From DATFVA01 sp963800255 (GTDB lineage: Bacteria > Bacteroidota > Ignavibacteria > Ignavibacteriales > Ignavibacteriaceae), in contig CAWDAK010000009.1 in the NCBI GenBank assembly GCA_963800255.1, positions 778,515-842,514 on the forward strand: a DNA stretch of 64,000 nucleotides. The letters are read 5' to 3'. Position 1 is the stretch's first letter. Each line of letters opens with the position of its first letter. The translations under genes were made by a program, and so were the position numbers. The notes below the pieces were generated by a model. That model was not told where the DNA came from, did not search any database, and saw only the letters and a list, made by a program, of their open reading frames with translations. Below, piece after piece: positions 18,491 through 28,459 of the stretch.

Positions 18491-20089
18491 TCAGAATGGG
18501 AAGTCCTGCTTCAGATCGATTTCATTGTCCAGTTTTTCTTCAACGTTTATTTCGGCTGCCTGGTGAACCATGTTCCCCTCCACGTATATGGCTTTATAAG
18601 GTTTGGTGGGACAGGCGAACTCGCAGGCACCGCACCCTACACAATATTGATTCCGTACTTCCGGAATTTTCAGGTTGTCTTTATAAGGTACCATATGTAC
18701 AGCCTTGGTAGGACAATGTTCTGAACAGGCTCCGCAGGCCGTTCCCTCCGTTTCCACAATGCAGTTCTCTTTCACAAAGGTTGTCTTCCCTACCTGGGTA
18801 ATTTTCTTTTTCTCAACCGATAGAGGGCCTATAGCACCAGAAGGACAAACCTCCCCGCAAACTGTACATTCAAAATTGCAGAAGCTGGTTTTATAATCCA
18901 TATACGGCTGAAGTATTCCCAGCGCTCCGTATTCAAGAAAAGATGGCTGAAGAACCTTGGTAGGACAGGCAGAAACACATAAATGACAGGCGGTACATTT
19001 CTCCTTGAAATCGGGGATCGTTACAGATCCGGGAGGACTGGATACAGATTTCCTAATTACAGGTTTAGTACTTTCTTTTTTAGGTATGATCTTAACCTGG
19101 GAATATGCTAACCCTGTAAGGCCGATTATATATATAAGAGTTTTAGAAATGAAATCCCGTTTCGAAGGATCAATTTCCTGAAGATCAGGTTGTCTGATCC
19201 CGAAGGTATTCTGATAAGAAATCGAAACAGAGGGACAAACATCCAGACAGTTATAGCATCCTACACAACGGTCGAATTCTATCAACTTATTTTTATCATC
19301 AATACATTCCGATTTGCAGACAAGCTTGCAAGCTCCGCAGCTTTCACAAGAGAGTTTATCAATCTTCAATTTGTAAATCGATAGTTTAGAAGCGAGTCCC
19401 AGAATGGTTCCGACCGGACAAATGGTATTGCAGTACAGTCTGCCTCTCGTATATGACAGATATACTATGATAGCCAGAAAGGTAAGCGGGAATATCAATA
19501 GCATGGAAGGAAAGTTTTTAACTTCAATCGGGTAAAGCCAATATATATCAAGTTTCTCAAGCGAAAACGCGATTACATTATTCACTAATGTTATCAGAGG
19601 GTTAAAAATCCCGGTAAGAATTCGTCCGAAGTTGCTGTAGGGATCAAGCAGATTTACCAGGAGTATATATCCCGATAAAAAAGAGATCAATGTTAAGCCA
19701 AGTACTGCATATCTTAACCAGGTATTTTCTTTTCGATAACTATATTTCTTTCGTCCTTCTACTTTTCTTCTGAATCGTGACACCAGGTCTTGAAGAGTGC
19801 CGATCGGACAGACACTTGAGCAGTATACCCTCCCCCATAGTATCACGGTGAAAAATACAATGATAAACCCGGAAGCGATTAGAGTCGGGGTTTTAAAGAA
19901 ACTGATTACTGAAGGTACAAACTGAATGAATAAAATTGAATCCGAAACTGCAGGAGGAATCAGTTGAGTAATATCAAGGAAGATAACAGCAGTCAATAGG
20001 AAGAACAGGACAGAAACAGCCCGCCTGATTTTAGATAATGAATCGGGTTTGAGCCGCTTAAAATATTTTTTTATAAATCGAGAGGTCAT
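18491..20089 (-). CDS. NapH-like membrane ferredoxin with multiple 4Fe-4S clusters
   Basis: 532 residues. The N-terminal half holds about five membrane helices with two CxxxCP motifs (CSSVCPIG and CNTICPVG), as in NapH/CcoG/RnfB-like membrane electron-transfer proteins. The C-terminal half has several ferredoxin modules: CGACKLVCKSECID, CVGCYNCLDVCP, CTACHLCVSACP, CTVCGEVCPSGA, CGACSEHCP and CVGCGACEFACP. It should pass electrons between a membrane donor and a periplasmic or cytoplasmic partner. It overlaps the DUF362 gene by 32 bp, and the two are probably a complex. Confidence 0.88.
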   Translation of the reverse strand: MTSRFIKKYFKRLKPDSLSKIRRAVSVLFFLLTAVIFLDITQLIPPAVSDSILFIQFVPSVISFFKTPTLIASGFIIVFFTVILWGRVYCSSVCPIGTLQDLVSRFRRKVEGRKKYSYRKENTWLRYAVLGLTLISFLSGYILLVNLLDPYSNFGRILTGIFNPLITLVNNVIAFSLEKLDIYWLYPIEVKNFPSMLLIFPLTFLAIIVYLSYTRGRLYCNTICPVGTILGLASKLSIYKLKIDKLSCESCGACKLVCKSECIDDKNKLIEFDRCVGCYNCLDVCPSVSISYQNTFGIRQPDLQEIDPSKRDFISKTLIYIIGLTGLAYSQVKIIPKKESTKPVIRKSVSSPPGSVTIPDFKEKCTACHLCVSACPTKVLQPSFLEYGALGILQPYMDYKTSFCNFECTVCGEVCPSGAIGPLSVEKKKITQVGKTTFVKENCIVETEGTACGACSEHCPTKAVHMVPYKDNLKIPEVRNQYCVGCGACEFACPTKPYKAIYVEGNMVHQAAEINVEEKLDNEIDLKQDFPF

Positions 20090-20981
20090 CCAGGTGCATC
20101 GTGCCTATGTGCATATCATTAGCAATTTTTATATAACCGATATCTGATGGATCCTTTCCAAATAATTTCGCAGCGGCAGCATCTGCAGCTACTATATCTG
20201 TTGAGACAAGCAGAGATTTCATAGTAACCAGATCCGCTTTTGATACTCCCCTGGGACCATTTCTCTTCATAACATTATATGCGTCTATAATTGTAAGATC
20301 AGGTTTTCTGAATGCCGAAAAATCGGCAATGCATTGATGAAGATCATTCTGGTGCCAGAACCCGCGGTCCCACACAATTCCCATCAGGTTCTTCATTCCG
20401 GCCGTCATTTCAGTTGAGCCGTGATGTTTCAGGATCGGTACATTGATGAAGACATCAGCTTCCAGAATAAGTTCGTGAACCCGGGCTTTCTTCAGTTTCA
20501 TACCCTGCTCAACGGCTACATCCTGGTAATAAGATTCGCTTTCGCCGGAAACCACTTTTGCTTTTGCATCTTTTGCTGCTCTTTCAATACCGCTGTCGGC
20601 ATACGACTTTTTCCAATTGTCGCAGGTATGGTCAAAAACATACACAGTCTTTGCCCCGGCATCATAACAGTGTTTGATGATCCTGTTTACCAGCAAAGGA
20701 TTTGTATTCCCCGCTCTCTCAGGACCAACATCCCAGCCTATGTTAGGTTTTACCACGACTGTTTGTCCCGGTTTAACAAATCTCCTTATTCCGCCGAATG
20801 CCTTAATTGCAGCGTCGAACATAGCATCCGGTTCACCGCCTTTAATAGCAGCCAGCTGGTACTTATCATTCTGAAAAAAAGTTGATGGAAATAAGGAAGT
20901 AAGATTTCCCAAAGAAATAGCAGCTCCGCCTAATAATCCTGCCTTAAGAGTTGAACCTATAAAATCACGCCGTTTCATCAT
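20058..20981 (-). CDS. DUF362-domain protein with Tat signal
   Basis: 307 residues. The N-terminus MMKRRDFIGSTLKAGLLGGA is a twin-arginine (RRDFIG) export signal, so the protein is likely periplasmic and folded before export, which fits a cofactor-bearing protein. The DUF362 core follows: VVVKPNIGWD, NVPILKHHGSTEMTAGMKNL and an IVAADAAAAKLFG segment. Many relatives are fused to ferredoxins; here that partner is the separate, overlapping NapH-like gene. The reaction is unknown. Confidence 0.85.
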   Translation of the reverse strand: MMKRRDFIGSTLKAGLLGGAAISLGNLTSLFPSTFFQNDKYQLAAIKGGEPDAMFDAAIKAFGGIRRFVKPGQTVVVKPNIGWDVGPERAGNTNPLLVNRIIKHCYDAGAKTVYVFDHTCDNWKKSYADSGIERAAKDAKAKVVSGESESYYQDVAVEQGMKLKKARVHELILEADVFINVPILKHHGSTEMTAGMKNLMGIVWDRGFWHQNDLHQCIADFSAFRKPDLTIIDAYNVMKRNGPRGVSKADLVTMKSLLVSTDIVAADAAAAKLFGKDPSDIGYIKIANDMHIGTMHLDDLSIYKKIF

Positions 20982-21161
20982 TCTCCCCGGAAAAAAATAC
21001 AGCTAAAAATATTGCTTTTATAACTGATTCGCAACAGAGCTGGCTTAGGCAGAGGAAAACGCAATATGAATTATGGAGGAAGTTCACATTGTTTACCGGA
21101 AGTTTGTTAACTTTGGAAATGTAATAGCATTACTATTAAAACTTTTCCGGAAAATCTGAAT

Positions 21162-21425
21162 ATGAAACCTATTTATCTTCGCAAAGAAGCAAATAATATA
21201 GTAAGAAAAATAATGATGGATATGGCTTACCTTGCCAGCCATAAAAAGATTCGTATGCCTAAATGGCTGTATGAAGATGAACTCTATTTTTATTACAAAA
21301 AGAATGAAGCCATTGATAAATATTTCTTAAGTAAAGACAAGATTAAAAAAGAGGATGAGAACCATTATTTCTTCGATTTCCCTTTTAAAGACAACCAGGT
21401 TGAAGGAATTGAAATTGAGGGTTAA
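21162..21425 (+). CDS. Hypothetical protein, 87 residues
   Basis: A charged small protein rich in Lys, Glu and aromatic residues (MPKWLYEDELYFYYKKNEA, then HYFFDFPFKD). There is no signal peptide or membrane segment. I do not recognise the family. Coding is supported by an ATG start, by typical codon use and by the lack of any competing frame. It is divergent from the DUF362 gene. A G/A-rich stretch follows the stop (21426-21495). Confidence 0.55.
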   Translation: MKPIYLRKEANNIVRKIMMDMAYLASHKKIRMPKWLYEDELYFYYKKNEAIDKYFLSKDKIKKEDENHYFFDFPFKDNQVEGIEIEG

Positions 21426-21510
21426 CGGATAGCAGCGGAGAGAGGCCCCGGCTAAGGGAGAAAGAGTCCAGGCAGGGGGACACAGCAAAAAGCGATGAAA
21501 GATTCGAAAA

Positions 21511-21879
21511 TTACTCTGTTTCCGAAGAAAGTATTTCTATCAATTCATAATCGGGGTGCCCGCTTCTTACCCTCATGCTGTTGGTCTCAAATTCAGATGA
21601 CCGTCCCTTGGGGAGATAACCAACCATCGCCCTGATGGTATCCAGGCCTGACTGATATACAACCTCAACATTATTAAAATCTTTTTCACTTATGTTTGTG
21701 ATGGTGCCTTTAATAACTGCATATTTAGGAGGGGCAGTGATTGGTCCGCTAATATCCATTCCGGAAGCCTGCGATACTGTGACCTGATCTTTTACTTTGA
21801 AGTTTTCGGCTTTGTGAGTAAAGAAGTATAATCCTGCACCTACCGCTACGAAGAAAAGGAAGTACAAGAGCCGTTTCAT
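21511..21879 (-). CDS. Membrane-anchored FxLYD-like hypothetical protein
   Basis: 122 residues with one N-terminal membrane anchor (LLYFLFFVAVGAGLYFF) and an external domain of beta strands (KYAVIKGTITNISEKDFNNVEVVY), a pattern like the FxLYD/DUF3426 group of envelope proteins. No catalytic motif is visible. It is downstream of, and on the same strand as, the RND operon, but 68 nt beyond its last gene, so co-transcription is possible. Confidence 0.55.
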   Translation of the reverse strand: MKRLLYFLFFVAVGAGLYFFTHKAENFKVKDQVTVSQASGMDISGPITAPPKYAVIKGTITNISEKDFNNVEVVYQSGLDTIRAMVGYLPKGRSSEFETNSMRVRSGHPDYELIEILSSETE

Positions 21880-21947
21880 ATCCTGTTCCTTTCAGGTATT
21901 AAGTATTGGAAGGAAAATACGAAATAGGAGAATAAATTACTTTTAAT

Positions 21948-22247
21948 TTATACGATTCTTTCAAGGGGCATCAGGTAAATCCTGATTTCATCGTCTTTCT
22001 TTGTAACCTGCTTATTAAATTCCTGAACTCTGGAAATAAGTTTGTCAAGACTCGCCTCCTCCGGAAAAGGAATCAATCTTACGGAATCATGACCGGGAAA
22101 TGTTCTTGTACCCAGATGAGGCGAAGCACCATGACTCTTTCCCAAAACACTCTCCCATTTTAAGTAGGAATCAATTCCCAGCTCGTCAAGGAGAGCTATA
22201 ATTCTGTCATCCAGAACATCATGGTAAGCTAAAAATGCTACTTTCAT
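21948..22247 (-). CDS. PG0541-type PII-like transporter-associated protein
   Basis: 99 residues, no signal peptide. MKVAFLAYHDVLDDRIIALL, TRTFPGHDSVRL and DDEIRIYLMPLER fit the small PII-like proteins (PG0541 family) found after RND pumps in Bacteroidota. PII-like folds usually bind a small ligand and adjust a transporter; this is family knowledge, not visible here. It overlaps the RND pump gene by 4 bp (ATGA type), so the stoichiometry is likely coupled. Confidence 0.75.
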   Translation of the reverse strand: MKVAFLAYHDVLDDRIIALLDELGIDSYLKWESVLGKSHGASPHLGTRTFPGHDSVRLIPFPEEASLDKLISRVQEFNKQVTKKDDEIRIYLMPLERIV

Positions 22248-25200
22248 TTGTTTCCCTCCGATGCAGGTAATTCATTAATATCCTCTTTCTTTTTTGAAGA
22301 TCTTCTGAATATTTTGTTATATATCTTCACTATGGAAAAGTCATCGAAAATTGTATAAACAACCGGCACAATAAATAATGTTAAGAGAGTTGATGTTATT
22401 AGTCCGCCTATAACTGCCTGTCCCATTGGAGAACGGAATTCAGAACCCTCACCGAATGAAAATGCAACGGGCAGCATACCGAAGATCATCGCAAAAGTTG
22501 TCATTAGAATAGGTCTCAGCCTCGTCTGTCCTGCCTGCAGAGTTGCATCCCATCTTTCCATTCCCCTGCCGCGCAGAACATTAATATAATCCACCAGCAG
22601 GATACCGTTCTTCGTTACAAGTCCCATGAGCATTATTATACCAATCATTGACATAACTGACATTGAACTCCCGAACACGAGCAATGCTATCACTGCCCCT
22701 ATTATAGCCATAGGAAGAGAGAGCATTATAGAGAACGGGTAGACTATACTCTCAAACTGCGAAGCAAGCACCAGGTAAACAAAAATAATAGCAAGTGCCA
22801 GTGAAAGCAGAATATTTACGAAAGACTCGGCCTGCTGCTGTCCGCTTCCAGCCACCTCAATACTATATCCAGGTGCAAGATCGATCTGGCTTATCCTTTT
22901 CTGAGCATCTCCGAGCACTTCTCCCAGGAGCCTGTCGGAAAGATTAGATTCTATCCTTATTTCACGCTGCCTGTCGTAACGGTTTATCTTAGAAGGTCCC
23001 GTGCCTTTATTAATGAATGCGACTGCATCCAGGGGAATTAGTATTCCGCCTCCCGTCCTGGTTTTATTTTTGCTCTTCAAGGTTAGGCTTGACACTCCGC
23101 TGAGTGTATTCCGGTTGGATTCCTGAACCTTAACTCTTACGTTGTATTGCTCCCCGCCTTCCTGGAACTTTGTTGCATCAACACCGTCAACCATAGCTCT
23201 CAGAGCAGTTGCTATTACCGTAGGATCAACTCCCAGCGCTGCGGCTTTTTGTCTTTCTATTTTTACGCGGACTTCCGGTTTTGAGGTTTCAAGCGAACTT
23301 TCAACGTCTACAGCTCCGGGGGTGGTCTTAACGATATGTTCTACTTTATCAGCATAATTCTTAAGCAGAGTAAGGTCCTCCCCCCTCACACTGAAAATTA
23401 CAGGCTTCTGTCCGCTGCCCGGTCCATTCTGAATCCCAAAGCTGATATTCGCTGAAGCGATTGAAATTTTCTTCCGGAGTTCATCCATAAAATCAAATAC
23501 ACTATAGTCACGGTCATTCTTGCTGACAAGCTTTACAAGAATATTACCAATGTTCACAGGATCATTACCTGCACCAATTGTTGTTAATACGTTAACAACA
23601 CCGGGCTTCTTTTGAACTATTGATTCAATCTGTTTGGCAATGCTGTTTGTCTTTTCAAGAGAACTGCCGGGAGCAGCGTCAATAGTTACGGTAAATTCTC
23701 CCTGATCCTGCCTCGGGAAGAATTCCGAACCAAGAAGTCCCATCATCATAATACTAAGAATAAATACTAATATTGATCCGATTACTATCACCAGCCTGTG
23801 CCCAAGCGACCAGTTAAGAGCTTTTCTGTATTTCCCGCTCAGCCATTCAAAGAAGTGATTAAAATAATAAAGGGTTTTCTCAATTATATTTCCGTCAGGC
23901 GAAAGGCTTTCATCCTCCCTTTTAAGCCAGCGGGCTGAAAGCATAGGGGTAAGACTGAATGCAACAAAAAGAGAAATCAGTACTGCAATTGTAACAGTCA
24001 TTCCAAATTCATAAAAGAATCGACCTACAATACCAGGCATAAAAGCAACAGGAACAAATACCGCCACGAGTGTAAGGGTTACGGCCATTACAGCTAATCC
24101 GATTTCATCAGTCGCCGCTTTAGCTGCTTCAACAGGAGATTCTCCCTCGGACATATGCCGGTAAATATTCTCAATTACTACAATGGCGTCATCAATCAGC
24201 AAGCCCACCGCAAGTGACAGTGCCAGCAGTGACATTACATTTAAGGTAAATCCCAGGGCAGCCATTAAAATGAAAGATCCTATAATGGACGTAGGCAGAG
24301 CGAACGCACTAATAATAGTAGCCCGCAGGTTTGCCAGGAAGAAGTAGATAACAATTACCGCAAGCAGAGCACCATAAACAAGATCAAATAGAACATCATT
24401 AATAGAATTTTTAATAAACTCGCTGTTATCCCTGGCTATCGTAATATGATAATCTTTTGGTATCTGAGTTCTGAGCTTGTCTAATTCTTTCTTAACGCTT
24501 TCAGCCACCTGCACAGTATTACTGCCTGACTGTTTACGGAGTTCAAGTCCAACCGCCTGGTTTCCGTTCAGCCTGGTAATGCTGGTTTTTTCTTCAGTGG
24601 TGTCGGTTACCGTTGCTACATTACTCAGGTAAATATTCTGACCATTCGGAGAGGAAACGATAATATTCCTGAACTCATCAACCTGGTTCAGTTTGCCCAT
24701 TGTTCTTAGTATGTACTGCCTGTTTCCCTGTTTTATGGTTCCGCCGGGAATCTCAACATTCGCACTGGCTACACTCTGCACAACCTCATTTATTGAAAGG
24801 TTATATGCATGCAGCCGGTCAGCATCAACAGCAATAAGTATTTCTCTTTCTGCTCCTCCAACCAGGGTAACCGAACCGACCCCTGATATATTCTCCAGGC
24901 GCTTCCTTATCACATCTTTTGTAAAAGTTGTAAGTTCCTTTTCTGTTCTCTGTCCTGCTACAGTCAATGTAAGGATCGGCTGGCTTGATGGATCAAATCT
25001 TTGTATAACAGGCTCATCAACATTGTCGGGAAGCTGCGATCTTACGGCAGCGACTTTTTCACGAACCTCCTGGGACGCAATCTCACCTTCAACTTCAAGC
25101 TTGAACTGGATGGTAACGATTGAAACACCTTCCTGGGATGTTGATGAAATATGATCAACACCGGCTATCGGATTTACTGCATCTTCTATAATCTTGGTAA

Positions 25201-25387
25201 CATCCGACTCAACTTGTTCGGGTCCCGCCCCGGGCAGCACTGTTGTTACAGTTACTACAGGAATATCAACATCCGGGAACTGATCTACGTTTAGTTTGAT
25301 AAAAGAAAATAACCCCAGTACCAGGATGGCAAGGATTATCATCGTTGTAAATACGGGTCTCTTTATCGATACATCTGCTAATTTCAT
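22244..25387 (-). CDS. RND efflux pump, inner-membrane permease (AcrB/MexB type)
   Basis: 1047 residues, the normal HAE1-RND length. Twelve membrane helices flank two large periplasmic loops. TM4 carries the proton-relay pair in AVGLLIDDAIVVIENI, and the start MKLADVSIKRPVFTTMII is typical. It takes substrates such as drugs or lipophilic compounds from the periplasm or membrane and sends them through the adaptor and TolC. It is the fourth gene of the operon, 26 nt after the adaptor, with a PG0541 gene overlapping its end. Confidence 0.95.
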   Translation of the reverse strand: MKLADVSIKRPVFTTMIILAILVLGLFSFIKLNVDQFPDVDIPVVTVTTVLPGAGPEQVESDVTKIIEDAVNPIAGVDHISSTSQEGVSIVTIQFKLEVEGEIASQEVREKVAAVRSQLPDNVDEPVIQRFDPSSQPILTLTVAGQRTEKELTTFTKDVIRKRLENISGVGSVTLVGGAEREILIAVDADRLHAYNLSINEVVQSVASANVEIPGGTIKQGNRQYILRTMGKLNQVDEFRNIIVSSPNGQNIYLSNVATVTDTTEEKTSITRLNGNQAVGLELRKQSGSNTVQVAESVKKELDKLRTQIPKDYHITIARDNSEFIKNSINDVLFDLVYGALLAVIVIYFFLANLRATIISAFALPTSIIGSFILMAALGFTLNVMSLLALSLAVGLLIDDAIVVIENIYRHMSEGESPVEAAKAATDEIGLAVMAVTLTLVAVFVPVAFMPGIVGRFFYEFGMTVTIAVLISLFVAFSLTPMLSARWLKREDESLSPDGNIIEKTLYYFNHFFEWLSGKYRKALNWSLGHRLVIVIGSILVFILSIMMMGLLGSEFFPRQDQGEFTVTIDAAPGSSLEKTNSIAKQIESIVQKKPGVVNVLTTIGAGNDPVNIGNILVKLVSKNDRDYSVFDFMDELRKKISIASANISFGIQNGPGSGQKPVIFSVRGEDLTLLKNYADKVEHIVKTTPGAVDVESSLETSKPEVRVKIERQKAAALGVDPTVIATALRAMVDGVDATKFQEGGEQYNVRVKVQESNRNTLSGVSSLTLKSKNKTRTGGGILIPLDAVAFINKGTGPSKINRYDRQREIRIESNLSDRLLGEVLGDAQKRISQIDLAPGYSIEVAGSGQQQAESFVNILLSLALAIIFVYLVLASQFESIVYPFSIMLSLPMAIIGAVIALLVFGSSMSVMSMIGIIMLMGLVTKNGILLVDYINVLRGRGMERWDATLQAGQTRLRPILMTTFAMIFGMLPVAFSFGEGSEFRSPMGQAVIGGLITSTLLTLFIVPVVYTIFDDFSIVKIYNKIFRRSSKKKEDINELPASEGNK

Positions 25388-25413
25388 TTAACGCCTGTCC
25401 TTCGAGGTCAATT

Positions 25414-26448
25414 TTATTTTATGATTGAAACTGTCGTACTGTCAGATAAATTATTCATTCCTGCTGTTACTATTGTATCGCCTTCTTTCAATCCGTTTGT
25501 AATCTCGGTAATGTTTTCATTCGTTAAACCGGTTTTCACTTCTGTGGCGATCGCTTTTTTATCAACGATTTTATAGATGGAATTTTTGTTATTCTCAAAA
25601 ATAACCGCCTGGGTGGGAACTACCAGTACATTCTGTTGGGATGCAAGAGTAATATCAACATTAACAAACATCCCCGGTTTATACCAGTTGTCCTTTGTGT
25701 TATTAAACTTTGCTTTAACCTGGAAGGATCTTGCTTCAGACGAAGCTGATCTTGATATTTCAGATATCTTACCGGATACAGCTCTTTCCTTGTTAAACTC
25801 AGAATATATTTTTACCGAATCGTTTAAATCAAGCTTGGCAACTTCACCTTCAGTAACAAAGAATTTAATTATCATCTGCCGTATGTTTGCAACAGTTGCC
25901 AGCTGCATACCGGGAGTAACCCAGTCGCCAACATTTACATTCAGGTCGGTTACCATACCGTTTATGGGTGATTCAAGATCCACGGTACTTTTTGAGGCAT
26001 CAAAATTGGCTTTAGCAACTTCATATGCGGTCTGCGCCTGGTCAAGCTGCTGTTGTGAGATGGCACCTTCGTCATATAATGCCTTCATCCTTTCATAATT
26101 TTTCTTTGCATTCTCATAATTTGCCTGGGCCTGAAGAAAGTTGGAAGTAGCTCCCGAACGATCAAGTTGAATTAATACCTGTCCCTTTTTCACATAACTG
26201 TTAACCTGCGCTTTGATATCAATAACCCTTTCTGCGATCTTCGATACAATAGCTGCCTGCTCAACACCTTCCAGCGTACCTGAATAGGTTTTATTTTCAG
26301 AGATAGTTTGTTTTTCAACCTGTGTTACCTCAACAGGAACGGCTTCCTCAACTGCTGCATTCTGCTGTTCCGACTTATTCCCGCAGCCCTGGGTAAAGAG
26401 CATTATTATTAGCGCGATTGATAAATACTCGATAATTATCTTAATCAT
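25414..26448 (-). CDS. RND periplasmic adaptor (membrane fusion lipoprotein)
   Basis: 344 residues. The N-terminus ends in a lipobox (TQGC, C22), so it is a lipoprotein. A barrel-sandwich region (TYSGTLEGVEQAAIVSKIAE and VKKGQVLIQLD) surrounds a coiled coil (about 105-155), followed by the beta-barrel and membrane-proximal domains (WYKPGMFVNVDITL). It joins the RND pump to the outer-membrane factor. It sits 28 nt after the TolC gene and 26 nt before the pump gene. Confidence 0.94.
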   Translation of the reverse strand: MIKIIIEYLSIALIIMLFTQGCGNKSEQQNAAVEEAVPVEVTQVEKQTISENKTYSGTLEGVEQAAIVSKIAERVIDIKAQVNSYVKKGQVLIQLDRSGATSNFLQAQANYENAKKNYERMKALYDEGAISQQQLDQAQTAYEVAKANFDASKSTVDLESPINGMVTDLNVNVGDWVTPGMQLATVANIRQMIIKFFVTEGEVAKLDLNDSVKIYSEFNKERAVSGKISEISRSASSEARSFQVKAKFNNTKDNWYKPGMFVNVDITLASQQNVLVVPTQAVIFENNKNSIYKIVDKKAIATEVKTGLTNENITEITNGLKEGDTIVTAGMNNLSDSTTVSIIK

Positions 26449-26476
26449 CAGGAATTTTCTCCTTTGGTTTTTACTT

Positions 26477-27823
26477 TCATTTCGTAATTATTCCTAAAAT
26501 CTTCTCCCATTCTGTTTTTGCAATCAGGAAATCATAAACCGCTTTTTCGTAATTAATCCTTGTTTGTGTAAGCGAGTTCTGAGTATCAAGTATTTCAAGC
26601 TGTGTGCCTACACCTTCTTTATACCTGGTTTGTGCTATTTCAAGAGCACGCTGTGCCTGCTGCACGCTTTTCTCCTGGGCCTGAATGCGGTCAAGGGCCT
26701 CCTCCATCTTTAACTTCGACTGCATAAGGCCGATCCTTAAACCGGCTTCAGCTTTATTTTTTGTAACCTCCAGACTTTTCACGTCAATTTTAGCCTGCTG
26801 AATGCGGGCGCTTCTTTTAAATCCGTCGAAAAGAGGATAGCTAAGTGAGAGTCCGACCGTAATAGTATTCGCCCAGTTATAGTTTCCGAAATTAAAAGTA
26901 TTGTCCTGGGTCTGCCAATCGTAATTACCAAATGCAGACAGGGTCGGAAGGTAAGCTGCCTGCTCTATGTTGACGTTCTCTTCCAGCATAAGTTTCTGGA
27001 TCGATAGTTTCTGAAGGGCAGGATTTTTTTCCTTAAGGATTTCATCCGATCTCTCCATAAGGTCGGGCGATACTTTTTCAACCTTGAATTCTCCCTGGAC
27101 ATCGATTGTTGTGTTCAGGTCGAGCGCCAGAAGATTTTTCAGTGCATTTTTTGCAAGCTGCAGGTTATTTCTGGCTTCTATCAGCATTGGTTTAACATTG
27201 GCAAGCTGAACTTCTGCTCTAAGGTAATCGTATTCAGATGCAGCTCCCTGTTTATACAAGGCACCGGTATTTTCATAATTTGCCTGAGCCACCTTATAAC
27301 CCTCTTCGTTCACGCTGACCAGCTTCTTTGACAGAAGTACACTATAAAAACTTTCTTTCACCTGGGCAATTACATCATCCTTAGCTGATTCGTTTGAAAG
27401 GTCAGAATATTTTGAATATTTCTTAGCAATACTGATAGCTGTTCCCAGCCTGGGATCAAAAATCGTCTGGGATAGGGATACCCCCAGGTTATAGCTATTC
27501 TTTGCTCCTATTGAGAATGTCAGCGTATTTGGTGATGGATTAAATGGAGTGTTCGGAGGAATAAAAAGTACTGGTGATTTAAGGTTACGCGTATACTGAC
27601 CATTGAGATTCAGCTTTGGCCACGCACCCGCATAAGCTTCTGTAATCTGTTCTTCAGCTTTTTCTACACTCAGCCGGGCAATTTGTATATCGTAATTTTT
27701 GTCCAGCGCTATTGATACAGCCTTATCAAGCGTAAGTACAATATCCACACTGTCTGTCTGGGCAGAAATACCGGAGTTAAAGAGTATTATTCCGGCAAAT
27801 ATTAATATTAATATATTTTTCAT
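26477..27823 (-). CDS. TolC-family outer-membrane efflux protein
   Basis: About 448 residues from the ATG at 27823, where a clean signal peptide begins (MKNILILIFAGIILF). An ATG at 27844, overlapping the TetR stop as ATGA, is also in frame and may be used for coupling. Two long alpha-helical OEP repeats are visible, with AAYLPTLSAFGNYDW and TRYKEGVGTQLEILDTQNSL as typical segments. It forms the outer-membrane channel for the RND pump encoded after it. Confidence 0.93.
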   Translation of the reverse strand: MKNILILIFAGIILFNSGISAQTDSVDIVLTLDKAVSIALDKNYDIQIARLSVEKAEEQITEAYAGAWPKLNLNGQYTRNLKSPVLFIPPNTPFNPSPNTLTFSIGAKNSYNLGVSLSQTIFDPRLGTAISIAKKYSKYSDLSNESAKDDVIAQVKESFYSVLLSKKLVSVNEEGYKVAQANYENTGALYKQGAASEYDYLRAEVQLANVKPMLIEARNNLQLAKNALKNLLALDLNTTIDVQGEFKVEKVSPDLMERSDEILKEKNPALQKLSIQKLMLEENVNIEQAAYLPTLSAFGNYDWQTQDNTFNFGNYNWANTITVGLSLSYPLFDGFKRSARIQQAKIDVKSLEVTKNKAEAGLRIGLMQSKLKMEEALDRIQAQEKSVQQAQRALEIAQTRYKEGVGTQLEILDTQNSLTQTRINYEKAVYDFLIAKTEWEKILGIITK

Positions 27824-27840
27824 TCCTTTTCCTGTAATAG

Positions 27841-28452
27841 TCATTTCTGAGATTTTTCCAGACCTTTTATTATTAGGTTCAGCAGGTTCATCTTTTTCCT
27901 TTTATTCTCGTTGAAGTAACTTTCATCGTAATGCGACATCCTCTGTTTGTGATATTCCCAGTGTTCTATGGAAGATGACATATCAATCAGATCTTCAGAA
28001 AGCTGTTTGGAATCATGTTCAATGAATTCGCTGCTGCGGATGCCCTCCTCAAGGATCTCCTGTATAATAATTTTCTGCCGTCTGATAGAAACATTATAAA
28101 GACCGGCTATCCGCTGAACAATTTCTGACTGTCCCGATGTAACCAGCCGGTAAGAGTTAACCTTTTCTCTCCAAAAATCAGAGGTAAACTGTACGTACTT
28201 CCTTAATTTCGCGGCGGCAGAATTTTCTTCTGCCAGGCTTGACTGGAGTGTGCTGAAATACTCTTCCGCATCCATTTCAATTATCCCGCAGAAGATATCT
28301 TCCTTATTTGTAAAATAGTGATAAAGGGAATTCTTCTTAATCCCTACACGCTCACCAATATCATCCATTGTAGTTTTACTGAACCCGTACCTGGCAAAAA
28401 CACTGCTTGCGGCCTTTAATATCTGTTCTTTTTTATTTTCTTTTGAATCCAC
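27841..28452 (-). CDS. TetR/AcrR-family regulator of the efflux operon
   Basis: 203 residues. The N-terminal helix-turn-helix (about 8-55) reads ILKAASSVFARYGFSKTTMD and KKNSLYHYFTNKEDIFCG, standard for TetR. The C-terminal ligand domain is unassigned. The start appears to be GTG at 28452. As the first gene of the TolC-adaptor-pump-PG0541 operon it is likely an autorepressor; a candidate operator lies just upstream at 28460-28488. The inducer is unknown. Confidence 0.9.
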   Translation of the reverse strand: MDSKENKKEQILKAASSVFARYGFSKTTMDDIGERVGIKKNSLYHYFTNKEDIFCGIIEMDAEEYFSTLQSSLAEENSAAAKLRKYVQFTSDFWREKVNSYRLVTSGQSEIVQRIAGLYNVSIRRQKIIIQEILEEGIRSSEFIEHDSKQLSEDLIDMSSSIEHWEYHKQRMSHYDESYFNENKRKKMNLLNLIIKGLEKSQK

Positions 28453-28459
28453 GACTTAT

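Noticed and set aside
21426..21500. Possible second copy of the 11-bp array after the 87-residue ORF
   Set aside because: G/A-rich with some similar words, but units do not hold an 11-bp phase well enough to claim.
24693..25154. Long ORF antisense to the RND pump
   Set aside because: Mirror-frame shadow of a 1047-residue gene with clear family motifs; no own motif.
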